A stretch of 49,955 bases of DNA from an uncultured bacterium (lineage in GTDB: Bacteria > Acidobacteriota > Thermoanaerobaculia > Multivoradales > J023), in the NCBI GenBank assembly GCA_937948815.1, contig CALFAM010000150.1:1-49955 (forward strand). Reading direction: 5' to 3'. Position 1 is the stretch's first letter, and the number at the start of each line of letters is the position of its first letter. The notes under the pieces were generated by a model. That model was not told the DNA's origin. It did not search any database and worked only from the letters and a program-made list of their open reading frames with translations. Below are positions 9,175-17,775 of the stretch, in pieces. Made by a program: the position numbers and the translations under genes.

Positions 9175-10953
9175 TCAGAAGGGCCAGAGGATCGGGATGA
9201 GGAGGGTTGCGAGGCCCCAGACGGTGAGGCTGACGGGCCAGCCGACCCGGAAGTAGTCGGTGAATTTGTAGCCACCCGGGCCATAGACCAGGGTATTCGT
9301 CTGGTAGCCGATCGGGGAGAGGAAGCTGGCGGATGCCGCGAAGGCGACGGCGAAGGCGAACGGGCGCACGTCGACCCCCATGCCGATCGCGACGGAGAGG
9401 GCGATCGGGGTCATCAGGGCGGCGGTGGCATTGTTCGACATCAGCTCGGTCATGATCATGGTCAGCAGGTAGAGCGCGGCGAGCACCGCCTGCGGGCCAT
9501 AGGGGCCGACCAGGTTGATCAGGTGCTCGGCGATGAGCTGTGCGCCCCCCGTCGTCTCGAGCGCCTTGCCCAGGGAGAGGGTTCCCGCAATGAGCATGAT
9601 GATGCGCCAATCGATGGAGTCGTAGCCTTCCTGGATGGTCAGGCAACGCGTCAAGACCATGGCCAGGGCACCGAGCAGCGCTGCAACCATGATCGTCATG
9701 CTGGTGAACGAAGCGAGGCCGATCACGGTGAGGAAGATGACCACCGCGACGGTCATCTTGCGCTTGCGGTAGCGCGGCATCGAGGTGTCTTCCATCAAGA
9801 GCATGAAGTCCGTGCCCTGACGCAGACTCTCGAGGCGATCGCGGCGGCCCTGGATCAGCAAGGTGTCACCGAATTGCAGACGAACGTGCGCGAGCTTGTC
9901 GCGAATGTCGCCACCATGCCGACGAATGGCCAGCACCGTCGCCTGATAGCGCTTACGGAACTCAGCGTCGATCAGCGTCTTGTCGATCAGCCGCGAACCT
10001 GTGGCAATCACACCTTCTGCGAGCACGACGTCGGAAGACTCCAGGTCCTGATCGCCGAGCTTGACCTCCGGGTGGATCTCGAGCCCTTCCACCTGGCGCA
10101 CGTTCATGATGTTGTCGATGTTGCCCTTGACGATCAGCAGATCGCCGGCCTCGAGCTCGATCTCGAACAGCAGCGCGCCGACGCGCTCACCACCGCGCCG
10201 GATCTCGAGCACCTCGATGCCCTGCGAGTTGGCGAGCTTGCTGCGCCGTAGAGTCTTGCCGATCAGCCGCGAGTCGGAGCGGATCACCAACTCGGTCAGA
10301 TACTCGCGCAGGTGGTAGTTCTCGGTCCGATTCTCGTGGCTACCGCGCCGGATCGGAAGCAGATGGCTGCCGATGAAGAGGAGATACACGAGGCCGAGGA
10401 CCAGGAAGAGCCCACCGATCGTGGAGAACTCGAACATGCCGAATGGCGCATGGCCGGCGTCTTCGAGAATCGAGCCGACGATGATGTTGGTCGACGTGCC
10501 GATGTAGGTGCAGGTGCCGCCGAGAATGCCGGCGAACGAGACCGGGATCAGCAGCTTGGACGGGCTGATTCCCTTGTCACGGGCAACGCCGAGGACGATC
10601 GGGATCGACATCGCGACCGCGGCCGTGTTGTTGATGAAGGCCGACATCACGCCGACAGCCACCAGGATGACCGCCATCTGGGAGACTTCGCTCTGGCCGC
10701 CGAGGGCGGTCAGGCGACCGCCCAGGGTGGCGACGGCACCGGTTCGCGCCAGACCTGCCGACAGGACCAGTACCGCGGCAATGGTGATCGGCGCAGGATT
10801 GGCGAACCCTGCGACACCTGCCTCCGGGCTCAGGATGCCGGTCGCGATCAGCATGCCCAGGATCAGCAGGGCGGTGAGGTCGATCGGGATCAGCTCAGTG
10901 GTGAAGAGCACCACCGCGCCGCCGAGGATGAGAAAAACGATGATCAATTCCAT
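9175..10953 (-). CDS. SLC13/DASS-type anion permease with two RCK_C (TrkA-C) domains
   Basis: 592 aa inner-membrane transporter. The N-terminal half has about five to six helices with the NNTAAV (109-114) and GTSTNIIVG (152-160) signatures of the divalent-anion/Na+ symporter superfamily. A second inverted half near the C-terminus carries NNATAALMTP. Between the halves lie two RCK_C domains, about residues 220-280 (SRLIGKTLRRSKL, ELEAGDLLIVKG) and 309-375 (SRLIDKTLIDAEF, RLQFGDTLLIQG), which bind regulatory ligands. Substrate cannot be read from sequence; relatives carry sulfate, dicarboxylates or similar anions. It is divergent from the retropepsin/RimK/deacylase set across a 125 nt gap, and the RCK_C domain reappears on that RimK. 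Confidence 0.93.
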   Translation of the reverse strand: MELIIVFLILGGAVVLFTTELIPIDLTALLILGMLIATGILSPEAGVAGFANPAPITIAAVLVLSAGLARTGAVATLGGRLTALGGQSEVSQMAVILVAVGVMSAFINNTAAVAMSIPIVLGVARDKGISPSKLLIPVSFAGILGGTCTYIGTSTNIIVGSILEDAGHAPFGMFEFSTIGGLFLVLGLVYLLFIGSHLLPIRRGSHENRTENYHLREYLTELVIRSDSRLIGKTLRRSKLANSQGIEVLEIRRGGERVGALLFEIELEAGDLLIVKGNIDNIMNVRQVEGLEIHPEVKLGDQDLESSDVVLAEGVIATGSRLIDKTLIDAEFRKRYQATVLAIRRHGGDIRDKLAHVRLQFGDTLLIQGRRDRLESLRQGTDFMLLMEDTSMPRYRKRKMTVAVVIFLTVIGLASFTSMTIMVAALLGALAMVLTRCLTIQEGYDSIDWRIIMLIAGTLSLGKALETTGGAQLIAEHLINLVGPYGPQAVLAALYLLTMIMTELMSNNATAALMTPIALSVAIGMGVDVRPFAFAVAFAASASFLSPIGYQTNTLVYGPGGYKFTDYFRVGWPVSLTVWGLATLLIPILWPF

Positions 10954-11064
10954 GGCATTCGTGTGCGACGTGTCGCGGCGCCAGTGTACCTCTTGACTGC
11001 GCGATAGGGGAGGTTCCTCGCGATCAGGTTAGGCGTGTCAGCTCACGTGATCGAGGCATTGGCG

Positions 11065-11070
11065 TATGAT
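11065..11070 (+). promoter_or_regulatory. TATGAT -10 element just upstream of the retropepsin-like gene
   Basis: TATGAT lies 8 nt before the ATG at 11079. There is no Shine-Dalgarno sequence in tcctgggc, so a leaderless transcript starting at or next to the ATG is likely. The -35 region is unconvincing. Confidence 0.45.
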
Positions 11071-11078
11071 TCCTGGGC

Positions 11079-11600
11079 ATGGCAGAAAGTCCGATCAAGC
11101 GTGCGAGCCCATCGCCTGGCCACGGGAAGCACGGCCGCAAGCCGGGGCGCACCATCGCGGCGGAACGCGAAATCGTCGGCTGGCGAGAGTTCGTGGATCT
11201 GCCTGACTGGGGAATCGAGCGCCTCCGGGCGAAGGCCGATACAGGTGCGCGCTCGAGCGCTGTCGACGTGACGCACCTGATCGAGTTGCCGGGTGACCGG
11301 GTCCGCTTTTGCGTCGTCACGGATCGTCGGAATCCCGAGGCGTGCACGCCCATCGAGGCAGACATCGTTCGACGCACCCGGGTTCGTTCGAGCCTGGGAG
11401 AGGTCCAGGATCGGCTATTCGTCCGTACGCTCCTGCGGCTCGCGGGTCACGAGCTGTCGATCGAGCTCGGGTTGGTGAGCCGCGAGTCCATGTTGTGTCG
11501 CATGCTGCTGGGGCGTGAGACCCTGGCCGTTCAATTCACCGTCGATCCGGGGCGTGCCTATCTGCACGGCTATCGACGTCGGCGCCGCCGCCAGGGGTAG
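11079..11600 (+). CDS. Retropepsin-like aspartic peptidase (ATP-dependent zinc protease family, RimB-like)
   Basis: 173 aa. After a basic, probably disordered N-terminus (about 1-30), the core begins IVGWREFVDLPDWGI and carries KADTGARSSAVDV, where DTGA is the aspartic-protease-like catalytic loop of the Zn_protease/RimB family (PF05618). The later SRESMLCRMLLGRETL segment is the second conserved motif. Proteins of this family are usually encoded beside RimK-type ligases and are thought to remove or process the glutamate tails those ligases add. Here it is the first gene of a rightward set, 23 nt before the RimK gene. Annotation as a zinc protease is historical; the fold is retropepsin-like. 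Confidence 0.9.
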   Translation: MAESPIKRASPSPGHGKHGRKPGRTIAAEREIVGWREFVDLPDWGIERLRAKADTGARSSAVDVTHLIELPGDRVRFCVVTDRRNPEACTPIEADIVRRTRVRSSLGEVQDRLFVRTLLRLAGHELSIELGLVSRESMLCRMLLGRETLAVQFTVDPGRAYLHGYRRRRRRQG

Positions 11601-11623
11601 CGCGGTGGCCCAACAGGCTAACC

Positions 11624-12847
11624 ATGAAATTTGCCATTCTGTCGCGCAATCCCAAGCTCTACAGCACCCGCCGACTGGTCGAGGCCTGTACTCGGCGAAA
11701 CATCGATTCCGAGGTTGTCGATCTTCTCAACTTCTCGATTTCGCTCGAATCGTCCTACCCTGACATCTACTTAGAAGGCGCCCCCCTGGGCGACTTCGAC
11801 GCGGTGATCCCGCGCATCGGCTCCTCGGTCACGTTCTTCGGCACGGCGGCGGTCCGGCAGTTCGAGCAGATGGACGTCTTTTGCGCCAACTCGGCGCTCG
11901 GCATCGCCAACTCGCGGGACAAGCTGCGATGCCTGCAGATTCTCTCTCGTCACGACGTCGGCATTCCGCCGACCGAGTTCGTCCGCCGCAAGGGCGACGT
12001 GCTGCCGGCGATCGAACGGGTTGGCGGCGCGCCCGTGGTGATCAAGCTGCTCGAGGGCACCCAGGGTGTTGGCGTCATCTTGGCGGACACGTCGCGGGTC
12101 GCGGAGGCGATCATCGAGACACTGCAGAGCACCAAGCAGAACGTACTGATTCAGAAGTTCGTCGCCGAGTCCAAAGGGCGCGACATCCGCGCGCTGGTAA
12201 TCGGCGATCGGGTCGTGGCGGCGATGCGCCGGGTAGCCCAGGGGCAGGAGTTTCGATCTAACGTGCATCGCGGCGGGCGGGCGGAGAAGGTCGAGCTCGA
12301 CGAGCAATACGAGGCGTGCGCGGTGCGCGCGACCCAGATCCTCGGGCTGCGAATCGCCGGTGTCGACATGCTCGAGGGGGCCGACGGCCCCCAGATCATG
12401 GAGGTCAACTCATCGCCCGGCTTCGAGGGGATCGAAGGCGCGACGGGTGTCGATGTCGCGGGAGCCGTGGTGGATTTCGTGCGCGAGAACGTGCGTTTCG
12501 TCGACCTCGACCTGCGTCAGCGACTGAGCGTCAGCCGCGGCTACGGCGTTGCCGAGATTCCGATCGGCGAGTCCTCGGAGCTGGCCGAGAAGACGATCGA
12601 GGAGTGCGGCCTGCGCGAGCGTGACATCTTGATTCTGACGCTGTTCCGCGACGGCCGCGTGCTGCCCAAACCCAAAGCCCAGCGTGAGATTCGAGTCGGG
12701 GACCGGCTGCTCTGCTACGGCAAGCTCGAAGAGATGCGCGGCTTCCTGCCCGATCGCCGGTTGCCACGGGTGCGGAAGCTCAAGCCGTCGTCGACATCTC
12801 CCCGGCCTCAATCACCCGGTGATTCCCGGGTCGAGCAAGGTGAGTAG
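11624..12847 (+). CDS. rimK: RimK-family ATP-grasp glutamate ligase fused to RCK_C domain
   Basis: 407 aa. Residues 1 to about 290 match RimK: MKFAILSRNPKLYSTRRL at the start, SRDKLRCLQIL, the nucleotide loop KLLEGTQGVGVIL, GRDIRALVIGDRVVAAMRR, RSNVHRGG and the Mg-binding IMEVNSSPGFEGIE. RimK enzymes use ATP to add glutamate or related residues to a protein C-terminus (ribosomal S6 in E. coli) or to make poly-glutamate. Residues from about 305 to 388 are extra: YGVAEIPIGESSELAEKTI, then RVLPKPKAQREIRVGDRLLCYG is a clear RCK_C (TrkA-C) fold, a small-ligand-binding domain usually found on K+ channels and SLC13-type carriers. E. coli RimK is about 300 aa and lacks it. The last 8 nt overlap the next gene. 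Confidence 0.94.
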   Translation: MKFAILSRNPKLYSTRRLVEACTRRNIDSEVVDLLNFSISLESSYPDIYLEGAPLGDFDAVIPRIGSSVTFFGTAAVRQFEQMDVFCANSALGIANSRDKLRCLQILSRHDVGIPPTEFVRRKGDVLPAIERVGGAPVVIKLLEGTQGVGVILADTSRVAEAIIETLQSTKQNVLIQKFVAESKGRDIRALVIGDRVVAAMRRVAQGQEFRSNVHRGGRAEKVELDEQYEACAVRATQILGLRIAGVDMLEGADGPQIMEVNSSPGFEGIEGATGVDVAGAVVDFVRENVRFVDLDLRQRLSVSRGYGVAEIPIGESSELAEKTIEECGLRERDILILTLFRDGRVLPKPKAQREIRVGDRLLCYGKLEEMRGFLPDRRLPRVRKLKPSSTSPRPQSPGDSRVEQGE

Positions 12848-13943
12848 GCTCGGGTCCGCCGGCAAGAGGCCGACCGAGCCGCTGATGGTGGGCGGTGTCA
12901 CCGTTGCCGCCGGCGAGACGCGCGATCTTTCCATTCGCGCGAGCCAGAGCTTCAGCGGTGCCGACGTCTCGATTCCGGCACGGGTGATTCGCGCCGCGAA
13001 GGCTGGGCCGGTGGTCCTGCTGACCGGCGCGGTCCACGGCGATGAGCTGAACGGCACGGGCATCATTCGAGATCTCCTGCTCCACCCCCCATTCGAGCTG
13101 ACCGCTGGCACACTCGTCATGGCGCCGGTCGTCAACCTACTCGGTTTCGATCGTCAGAGTCGCTACCTGCCGGATCGGCGCGATCTGAATCGCAGCTTCC
13201 CCGGTTCCGCCGAGGGCAGCTTGACGCGCCGCTACGCCCATGCCGTGTTCCATCAGCTCGTCGCGCCTTGCGACCTGATCATCGATCTCCACACGGGCGG
13301 TGGGCGTCGAACCAACTTCCCCAATGTTCGGGCGAATATGGCGGATCCGGAGATCGCCGAGCTGGCCCGTGCGTTCGGCAGCGAGATCATTTTCGATCAC
13401 GCGGGCGGCTCGGGCACACTCCGCAGGACGGCCAGCGAGCGGGGAATCCCCACCATCTTGCTCGAAGGCGGAGAAGTCCTGAAGGTCGAGCCGAGCATCG
13501 TGGAGGTTGGCGTTCGCGGTGTGACCAACGTCCTCGCGAGCCTGGACATGATCGCGGCCGATCCTGCGGAACCGCTGTTTCGCGCCGAGGTCGATCGTTC
13601 GATGTGGATCCGCTCGGACGCCGGCGGCATGCTCCGCTTTCACGCTGGCCCGGGCGATCTGGTGGCGGAGGGCCAGCCTCTTGCCAGTGTCAGCACCTTG
13701 TTGGGAAGCCTGTGTGGCGAGGTGCTCGCGCCGGCCGCAGGCTTGGTGATGGGCGCGACGACTCTGCCTTCGGTCAAGCCGGGCGATCCGATTCTCCACC
13801 TCGGCATGACCCGGGAGGACGATGCGTCGATCCGCTGGGCCCTCGATCACATCCCGGAAGACAGCCTCTATGCGCGCTTGCGCCGGGCGTTCGCCGAGAG
13901 CATCGTGATCGAGCCGCCCGGTAGCGCGGCCGATCCTGCCTGA
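12840..13943 (+). CDS. Succinylglutamate desuccinylase/aspartoacylase (AstE/AspA)-family zinc hydrolase
   Basis: 367 aa if started at GTG 12840, which overlaps the rimK stop by 8 nt; an ATG at 12885 is the alternative and would drop only 15 residues. Zinc ligands are visible: His66 and Glu69 in GAVHGDELNG, and His151 in IDLHTGG. LEGGE follows later, and the C-terminal AGPGDLVAEGQPLASVSTLLG segment is the usual barrel-sandwich-like domain. The family is related to M14 carboxypeptidases and cleaves amide bonds of acyl-amino acids. Beside RimK and a RimB-like protease, it may remove the residues that RimK adds or trim the tagged product. That role is inference from context. Confidence 0.92.
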   Translation: MSRLGSAGKRPTEPLMVGGVTVAAGETRDLSIRASQSFSGADVSIPARVIRAAKAGPVVLLTGAVHGDELNGTGIIRDLLLHPPFELTAGTLVMAPVVNLLGFDRQSRYLPDRRDLNRSFPGSAEGSLTRRYAHAVFHQLVAPCDLIIDLHTGGGRRTNFPNVRANMADPEIAELARAFGSEIIFDHAGGSGTLRRTASERGIPTILLEGGEVLKVEPSIVEVGVRGVTNVLASLDMIAADPAEPLFRAEVDRSMWIRSDAGGMLRFHAGPGDLVAEGQPLASVSTLLGSLCGEVLAPAAGLVMGATTLPSVKPGDPILHLGMTREDDASIRWALDHIPEDSLYARLRRAFAESIVIEPPGSAADPA

Positions 13944-13953
13944 AGCCGCAGCG

Positions 13954-16170
13954 CTAGCCGGGGTCAGCGGGTGCGATTTCGAGGGTCTCGCGGACCAAGG
14001 GGGCACCGAGGCGGGACGCGAAGCTGCCGACATGGGCGAGCACGAGATCGATCTCGAGCTCCCAAGTGCCTGCTGTCTTGCCCGTGGGATGAGGCCAGGT
14101 GATGGGAATCTCGAGCTCGGCGAGGGCGCCGCTCTCGACCGCCGCGGCGAGGGGGATCCGCGCGCGGGTGATGGTTTCCAGGGGCGAAGACGACTCCGGT
14201 GCAGCGGACTGCGTACCGTCTGCGCGGGTCGTCACTGGTACCAAGCTCAGCCGGGCGAATACCGGTGTCACGGCTTCCGGCCGCCACGGACGCGGGCCGG
14301 TGTTGCGCACGGCCAGTCGAATCACGCCCTCCGTGCCGGCCGCCGGACGATCCGGGATCACCACGGATTCGAGCGAATGGGCGAAGGTCGACTCGAGCAC
14401 GGCCGGATCGCCGAGGAGCCGAACGTTCGCGCGCACCGGCGCACCCTCGGCGGATCGGAGCCCGAGCCGGAAGAGCCAGGCGTTGTACTCCTGGGTCCAG
14501 TGCCACCAGAAGCGATGGCGCCGCCACGGTTGGGCAAGGGCGAGGTCGACAACGGCATTGCCGTCCTGTCTCGGGAGATCGTCGAGGGAAAAGGTCTGGG
14601 AGCCTCGCCAGTCGTCGTAGGTCAGGACCGTGGCCGGCGCATCGGCCGCGACCAGGAGACGCATGGTGCTGAGCGGCTGCCATTGCGCCGCCAGCATCTC
14701 CGCGGACGGTCGCGTGCTGTCGAGCACGAAATGCCAACGCCCGACATCCGCGAACGGGTCGACGAAGCGGACGAACTGCTCGCCCCAGTAGCGATCATTG
14801 CCGGACAGATCACGGGAGGTCGACTCATAGGGCAGCGCACGGAAGATGCCGGCGCGGGCGTGACTCTGACTCGAGGCATCGAGGCCGTGGAAGCGACTCA
14901 CCGACCACAGGGCCGATCCATAGCCAACGAAAGCGAGACTCCAGGCCAGCGCCAGCAAGCGGGGCGACGGCAGGCGCCGGGGCGCGAGCAGCAGGGCCGG
15001 ATAGGCGGCGAGCAGGTAACGGTTGCCGAGAAACGTGTTACCGCCGAAGTAGTTCCACGGCATCCAGATCAAGAAGAACGCGGTGGCGCCGGCAAAGCCG
15101 ATCAAGGCCGCGACGCCGGCGGCGTCCGGGCGCCGCAGGATGGCAATGATCAGGACCAAAGCGGCCGGGAAGTAGAACATCAGGCTGGAGTGTCGGCCGA
15201 ACAGGAAGTACCCGGTGGCGTAGGCGCTCCGCACGGCGCCGGCCGCGGGAACCACCGGTGTCTTGTGGGTCGCGGGGCGTACGGCGAAGGCCTCGTCCGC
15301 CACGGTGTTGGTGTCGGAGGGGTAGCCCGTGATCGGTGTGAAGCTGGCGCGCGTGGCCCAGTACGGCGTGGGCTCGCCGGTGAGCATGCTGCTCATGGCG
15401 AGCCAGCCCGCCACCGCCAGCCCGGCAGCGAGGGTCAGCCGGATCGTGCGCTTGAGGTCGCGGGCCAGCAGGGCCGCCATGGCCGGCACGGCGAGCATCG
15501 CGACGTTGTTGATGCGCATGGTGGCCGCCGCGGCGAGCATCGCGATGCCGAGATAGGGGGCGCCCGGCCACAGCATGAGCCGGTCGAGTCCGCGCGAGAT
15601 GGCGTTGCCACCCATGGACACGACATCTGTGGTGGCGCCAGGGGGACGCAGCGCGAGCGCCAGGCCGGCGAGCACCAGGGAGAGCTGCAGAATGTCGCTC
15701 ATGCGCCAGAACACGTAGGGCAGTACGACACTGGCGCCGAGAAAGGTGACCAGAACCAGGGCGGCTGTGCCGAGATCGCTGCGTCGGCGCAGGGACCAGA
15801 AGGCGAGGGCTGAGGCGAGGCCCAAGGCTACGATGTTGAAAACGATCGGTCCGGCGCGTCCAGCAATCGGCACGAACGGGGCGGCCAGCACGGAGAACAA
15901 GAAGGGTTTCGAATAGCTGAGCTGCCCGTCGTCGCTGGTCTGCAGGATGACCGTTGCCGCGCCCCGATCTTCAGGGTCGAGGGCTTCGAGGCGTAGGCGA
16001 TCGCGGTCGTCGAAGTGAATGTCGCGGTCGAACGCCACGCTCTCTGCCATGGCCAAGAACGTACCCTCGTCGCCCCACACGGTGGCGAGGGGCGGGCGAA
16101 ATGCCTGGATGGCACAGAGCAGTGCGACGGTAACGGCTGCTAGCAGAGCAGCGGTGCGGCCTGTTGTCAT
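13954..16170 (-). CDS. GT-C-like multi-pass membrane glycosyltransferase candidate
   Basis: 738 aa. The N-terminal about 480 residues are mostly hydrophobic helices. The first periplasmic loop has WGDEGTF (residues 32-38), the acidic-pair position expected for metal and lipid-sugar binding in GT-C enzymes of the ArnT/PMT type. A second feature, MPWNYFGGNTFLGNRYLL, resembles the later loop of such proteins. The C-terminal about 250 residues are soluble and beta-rich and carry no motif I recognise. Likely uses a polyprenyl-phosphate sugar on an outer-leaflet acceptor, but the acceptor is unknown. It ends 10 nt from the convergent deacylase gene and follows the MFS gene by 51 nt, so the two are probably co-transcribed. 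Confidence 0.72.
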   Translation of the reverse strand: MTTGRTAALLAAVTVALLCAIQAFRPPLATVWGDEGTFLAMAESVAFDRDIHFDDRDRLRLEALDPEDRGAATVILQTSDDGQLSYSKPFLFSVLAAPFVPIAGRAGPIVFNIVALGLASALAFWSLRRRSDLGTAALVLVTFLGASVVLPYVFWRMSDILQLSLVLAGLALALRPPGATTDVVSMGGNAISRGLDRLMLWPGAPYLGIAMLAAAATMRINNVAMLAVPAMAALLARDLKRTIRLTLAAGLAVAGWLAMSSMLTGEPTPYWATRASFTPITGYPSDTNTVADEAFAVRPATHKTPVVPAAGAVRSAYATGYFLFGRHSSLMFYFPAALVLIIAILRRPDAAGVAALIGFAGATAFFLIWMPWNYFGGNTFLGNRYLLAAYPALLLAPRRLPSPRLLALAWSLAFVGYGSALWSVSRFHGLDASSQSHARAGIFRALPYESTSRDLSGNDRYWGEQFVRFVDPFADVGRWHFVLDSTRPSAEMLAAQWQPLSTMRLLVAADAPATVLTYDDWRGSQTFSLDDLPRQDGNAVVDLALAQPWRRHRFWWHWTQEYNAWLFRLGLRSAEGAPVRANVRLLGDPAVLESTFAHSLESVVIPDRPAAGTEGVIRLAVRNTGPRPWRPEAVTPVFARLSLVPVTTRADGTQSAAPESSSPLETITRARIPLAAAVESGALAELEIPITWPHPTGKTAGTWELEIDLVLAHVGSFASRLGAPLVRETLEIAPADPG

Positions 16171-16221
16171 GGTGTGATTCGTCCCGAGAGCAGGGAGAGC
16201 AAAACCCTACCACGCATGGGA

Positions 16222-17448
16222 TCAAGGCTCGTCGCCGGACGTTTTCGACCGGGCATGCTCGGCGCGGTGGAGCGGAATCAAGAGGGTCAGGAACGCCACG
16301 GACAGCACGGTCGCGAGCGCGAAGAGGGTGGTGTAGCCCGCCTGGTCGGCGAGCAGGCCGGAGCCCCAGCGCGCCACGATCTTGGCGGTGACCTCGATGG
16401 TGGCGAGCATGGTGAAATGCGATGCTCCGATGCGGCGGTCCACCCGCGACATCATGTAGGCGAACATGGCCGTCGTCAGCGCGCCGCCGAAGAGCTGTTC
16501 GGCAGCGGTGACCGCGATCACCCGCTCGGCGGTCGGGCCGACGATCGACAGCCACCACTCTCCGCCGACCGCCAGGGCCCGCAACACGGCCGCGATGCCG
16601 ACGGCGGTCAGCAGGCGCATCCGGCTGGCCAGGATGCCGCCGAGAAACGAGCCCGCCAGCGAGAAGACCGTGCCCCAGGTGCCCACCCACAGTCCGATTT
16701 GCTCGCGGGTGATGCCGCCGTCGAAGAGAAAAGGCTTGAACATGGCATCGGCCATGGACTCGCCGAGCTTGTAGGTAGCGATGAACAGCAGCAGCCAGAC
16801 CGTTCCGGGAACCCGTACGGTCTGCACCAGGGCGCGAACGACACCGGCGAGCGAGGTCGGTGTACCTTCTGCGGTTGCGGTCCGCAGGCGCTCGCGAAAG
16901 CTGAGGGTGACGATCAAGGCCGCGGCGATCACGCCCGCCATGATGAAGAAGAGGCCGCGCCAGCCGATCTGGCTGCTCGCCCACACCAGGACGCCGCCGC
17001 CGGTCAGGATGCCGAGCTTGTAGCCGACCACCTGGGCGATGTTGCCGTATCCCAACTCGTTCTCGCGGAGCAGGTCGACCGCCAGTCCATCCACCGCTAC
17101 GTCCATGGTCGCGGCGAAGAGGTTCATGAGCAGCACGCCGAGAATCAGCAGCAGCAGGCCCCGCTCCGGCGGCACGAAGGCGACCAGCAGGCACGATCCC
17201 GCGAGCGCAGCCTGCAAGGGAACGATCCACGATCGTCGCCGGCCGAACTGCTCATGGCCGTAGCGGTCGACCAGCGGCCCCCAGATGATCTTCAGCGTCC
17301 ACGGCAGCGAGATGGCGCTGGCCAAGCCGATGCCGGTGAGCGACACGCCCTCGGCCCGCAGATAGACGGGCAGCGCGATCAGCTGGAAGCCGTAGGGCAT
17401 CCCCTGAATGAAGTAGAGAACGGAGAGTAGACCGAGCTTGCGCCGCAC
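16222..17448 (-). CDS. MFS transporter, AmpG/PAT-like
   Basis: 408 aa with about 12 hydrophobic helices. The opening [27 protein letters not shown] followed by [18 protein letters not shown] is characteristic of AmpG-type and acetyl-CoA (PAT) transporters of the major facilitator superfamily. Family members import muropeptides (AmpG) or carry other solutes; the substrate here cannot be assigned. The start codon is GTG at 17446-17448, with TAGGAT 6 nt upstream and no Shine-Dalgarno sequence. Probably the first gene of a two-gene leftward unit with the GT-C-like protein. Confidence 0.88.
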   Translation of the reverse strand: MRRKLGLLSVLYFIQGMPYGFQLIALPVYLRAEGVSLTGIGLASAISLPWTLKIIWGPLVDRYGHEQFGRRRSWIVPLQAALAGSCLLVAFVPPERGLLLLILGVLLMNLFAATMDVAVDGLAVDLLRENELGYGNIAQVVGYKLGILTGGGVLVWASSQIGWRGLFFIMAGVIAAALIVTLSFRERLRTATAEGTPTSLAGVVRALVQTVRVPGTVWLLLFIATYKLGESMADAMFKPFLFDGGITREQIGLWVGTWGTVFSLAGSFLGGILASRMRLLTAVGIAAVLRALAVGGEWWLSIVGPTAERVIAVTAAEQLFGGALTTAMFAYMMSRVDRRIGASHFTMLATIEVTAKIVARWGSGLLADQAGYTTLFALATVLSVAFLTLLIPLHRAEHARSKTSGDEP

Positions 17449-17454
17449 GTGCCG

Positions 17455-17460
17455 ATCCTA
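17455..17460 (-). promoter_or_regulatory. TAGGAT -10-like hexamer, candidate leaderless start for MFS gene
   Basis: On the minus strand TAGGAT is followed by CGGCAC and then the GTG start: exactly 6 nt spacing, with no ribosome binding site. Same arrangement as at the photolyase, SDR (25891) and DCC (39140) genes. Confidence 0.4.
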
Positions 17461-17484
17461 CCGCTCGGGGCGGGTTCTGATCGT

Positions 17485-17521
17485 CCAGTTTCGGTGGTCG
17501 GTTCTCGACCGCCGAAACTGG
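17485..17521. repeat. 16-bp inverted repeat with 5-nt loop
   Basis: Left arm CCAGTTTCGGTGGTCG (17485-17500), loop GTTCT, right arm CGACCGCCGAAACTGG (17506-17521). Arms match at 15 of 16 positions. The single mismatch becomes a G-U pair if transcribed rightward and an A-C mismatch if leftward, which slightly favours an RNA hairpin on the plus strand. It lies 37 nt upstream of the MFS start, a position that would also suit an operator. No T tract follows, so a simple terminator is unlikely. Confidence 0.75.
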
Positions 17522-17775
17522 CTGGCAGAGGGCTGGCCCTTCAACTCCCTCGGAGCGGCGGACAACTGTCGGCCATCGTCATGGCGAAGCACGCGACGCG
17601 GCAAGGAAGTCGCTTGGATCGTTGCTACATGGTAAGTCTCGGGAGCTTCTTGGGAAGCAGTGGGACGTCAGGCCGGTTTTTTGCTCGCATGGAGTGTGAG
17701 GTTCATGGATCGTTCGCGCGTTTGAGTTAGAAGACAATTCCGACTTTGCCTGTGATGATCTAGCGAGGTTCTCCC

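Larger units (their letters stand above)
17449..17775. other. 327-nt divergent intergenic region
   Basis: Lies between the leftward MFS gene and the rightward beta-propeller gene. It holds the TAGGAT hexamer for MFS, a long inverted repeat (17485-17521), a small GCTTC-TTGG-GAAGC hairpin at 17645-17658, a T run at 17676-17682, and GAGG about 7 nt before the propeller ATG. No coding frame or RNA gene was recognised. Confidence 0.6.

Noticed and set aside
14032-15813. Long plus-strand open frame opposite the GT-C-like gene
   Set aside because: Gly/Arg/Glu-rich with no domain, while the minus strand encodes clear membrane helices and a GT-C motif.
16174-17430. Long plus-strand open frame opposite the MFS gene
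   Set aside because: Asp/Gln/Arg-rich shadow; the minus strand is an unmistakable transporter.
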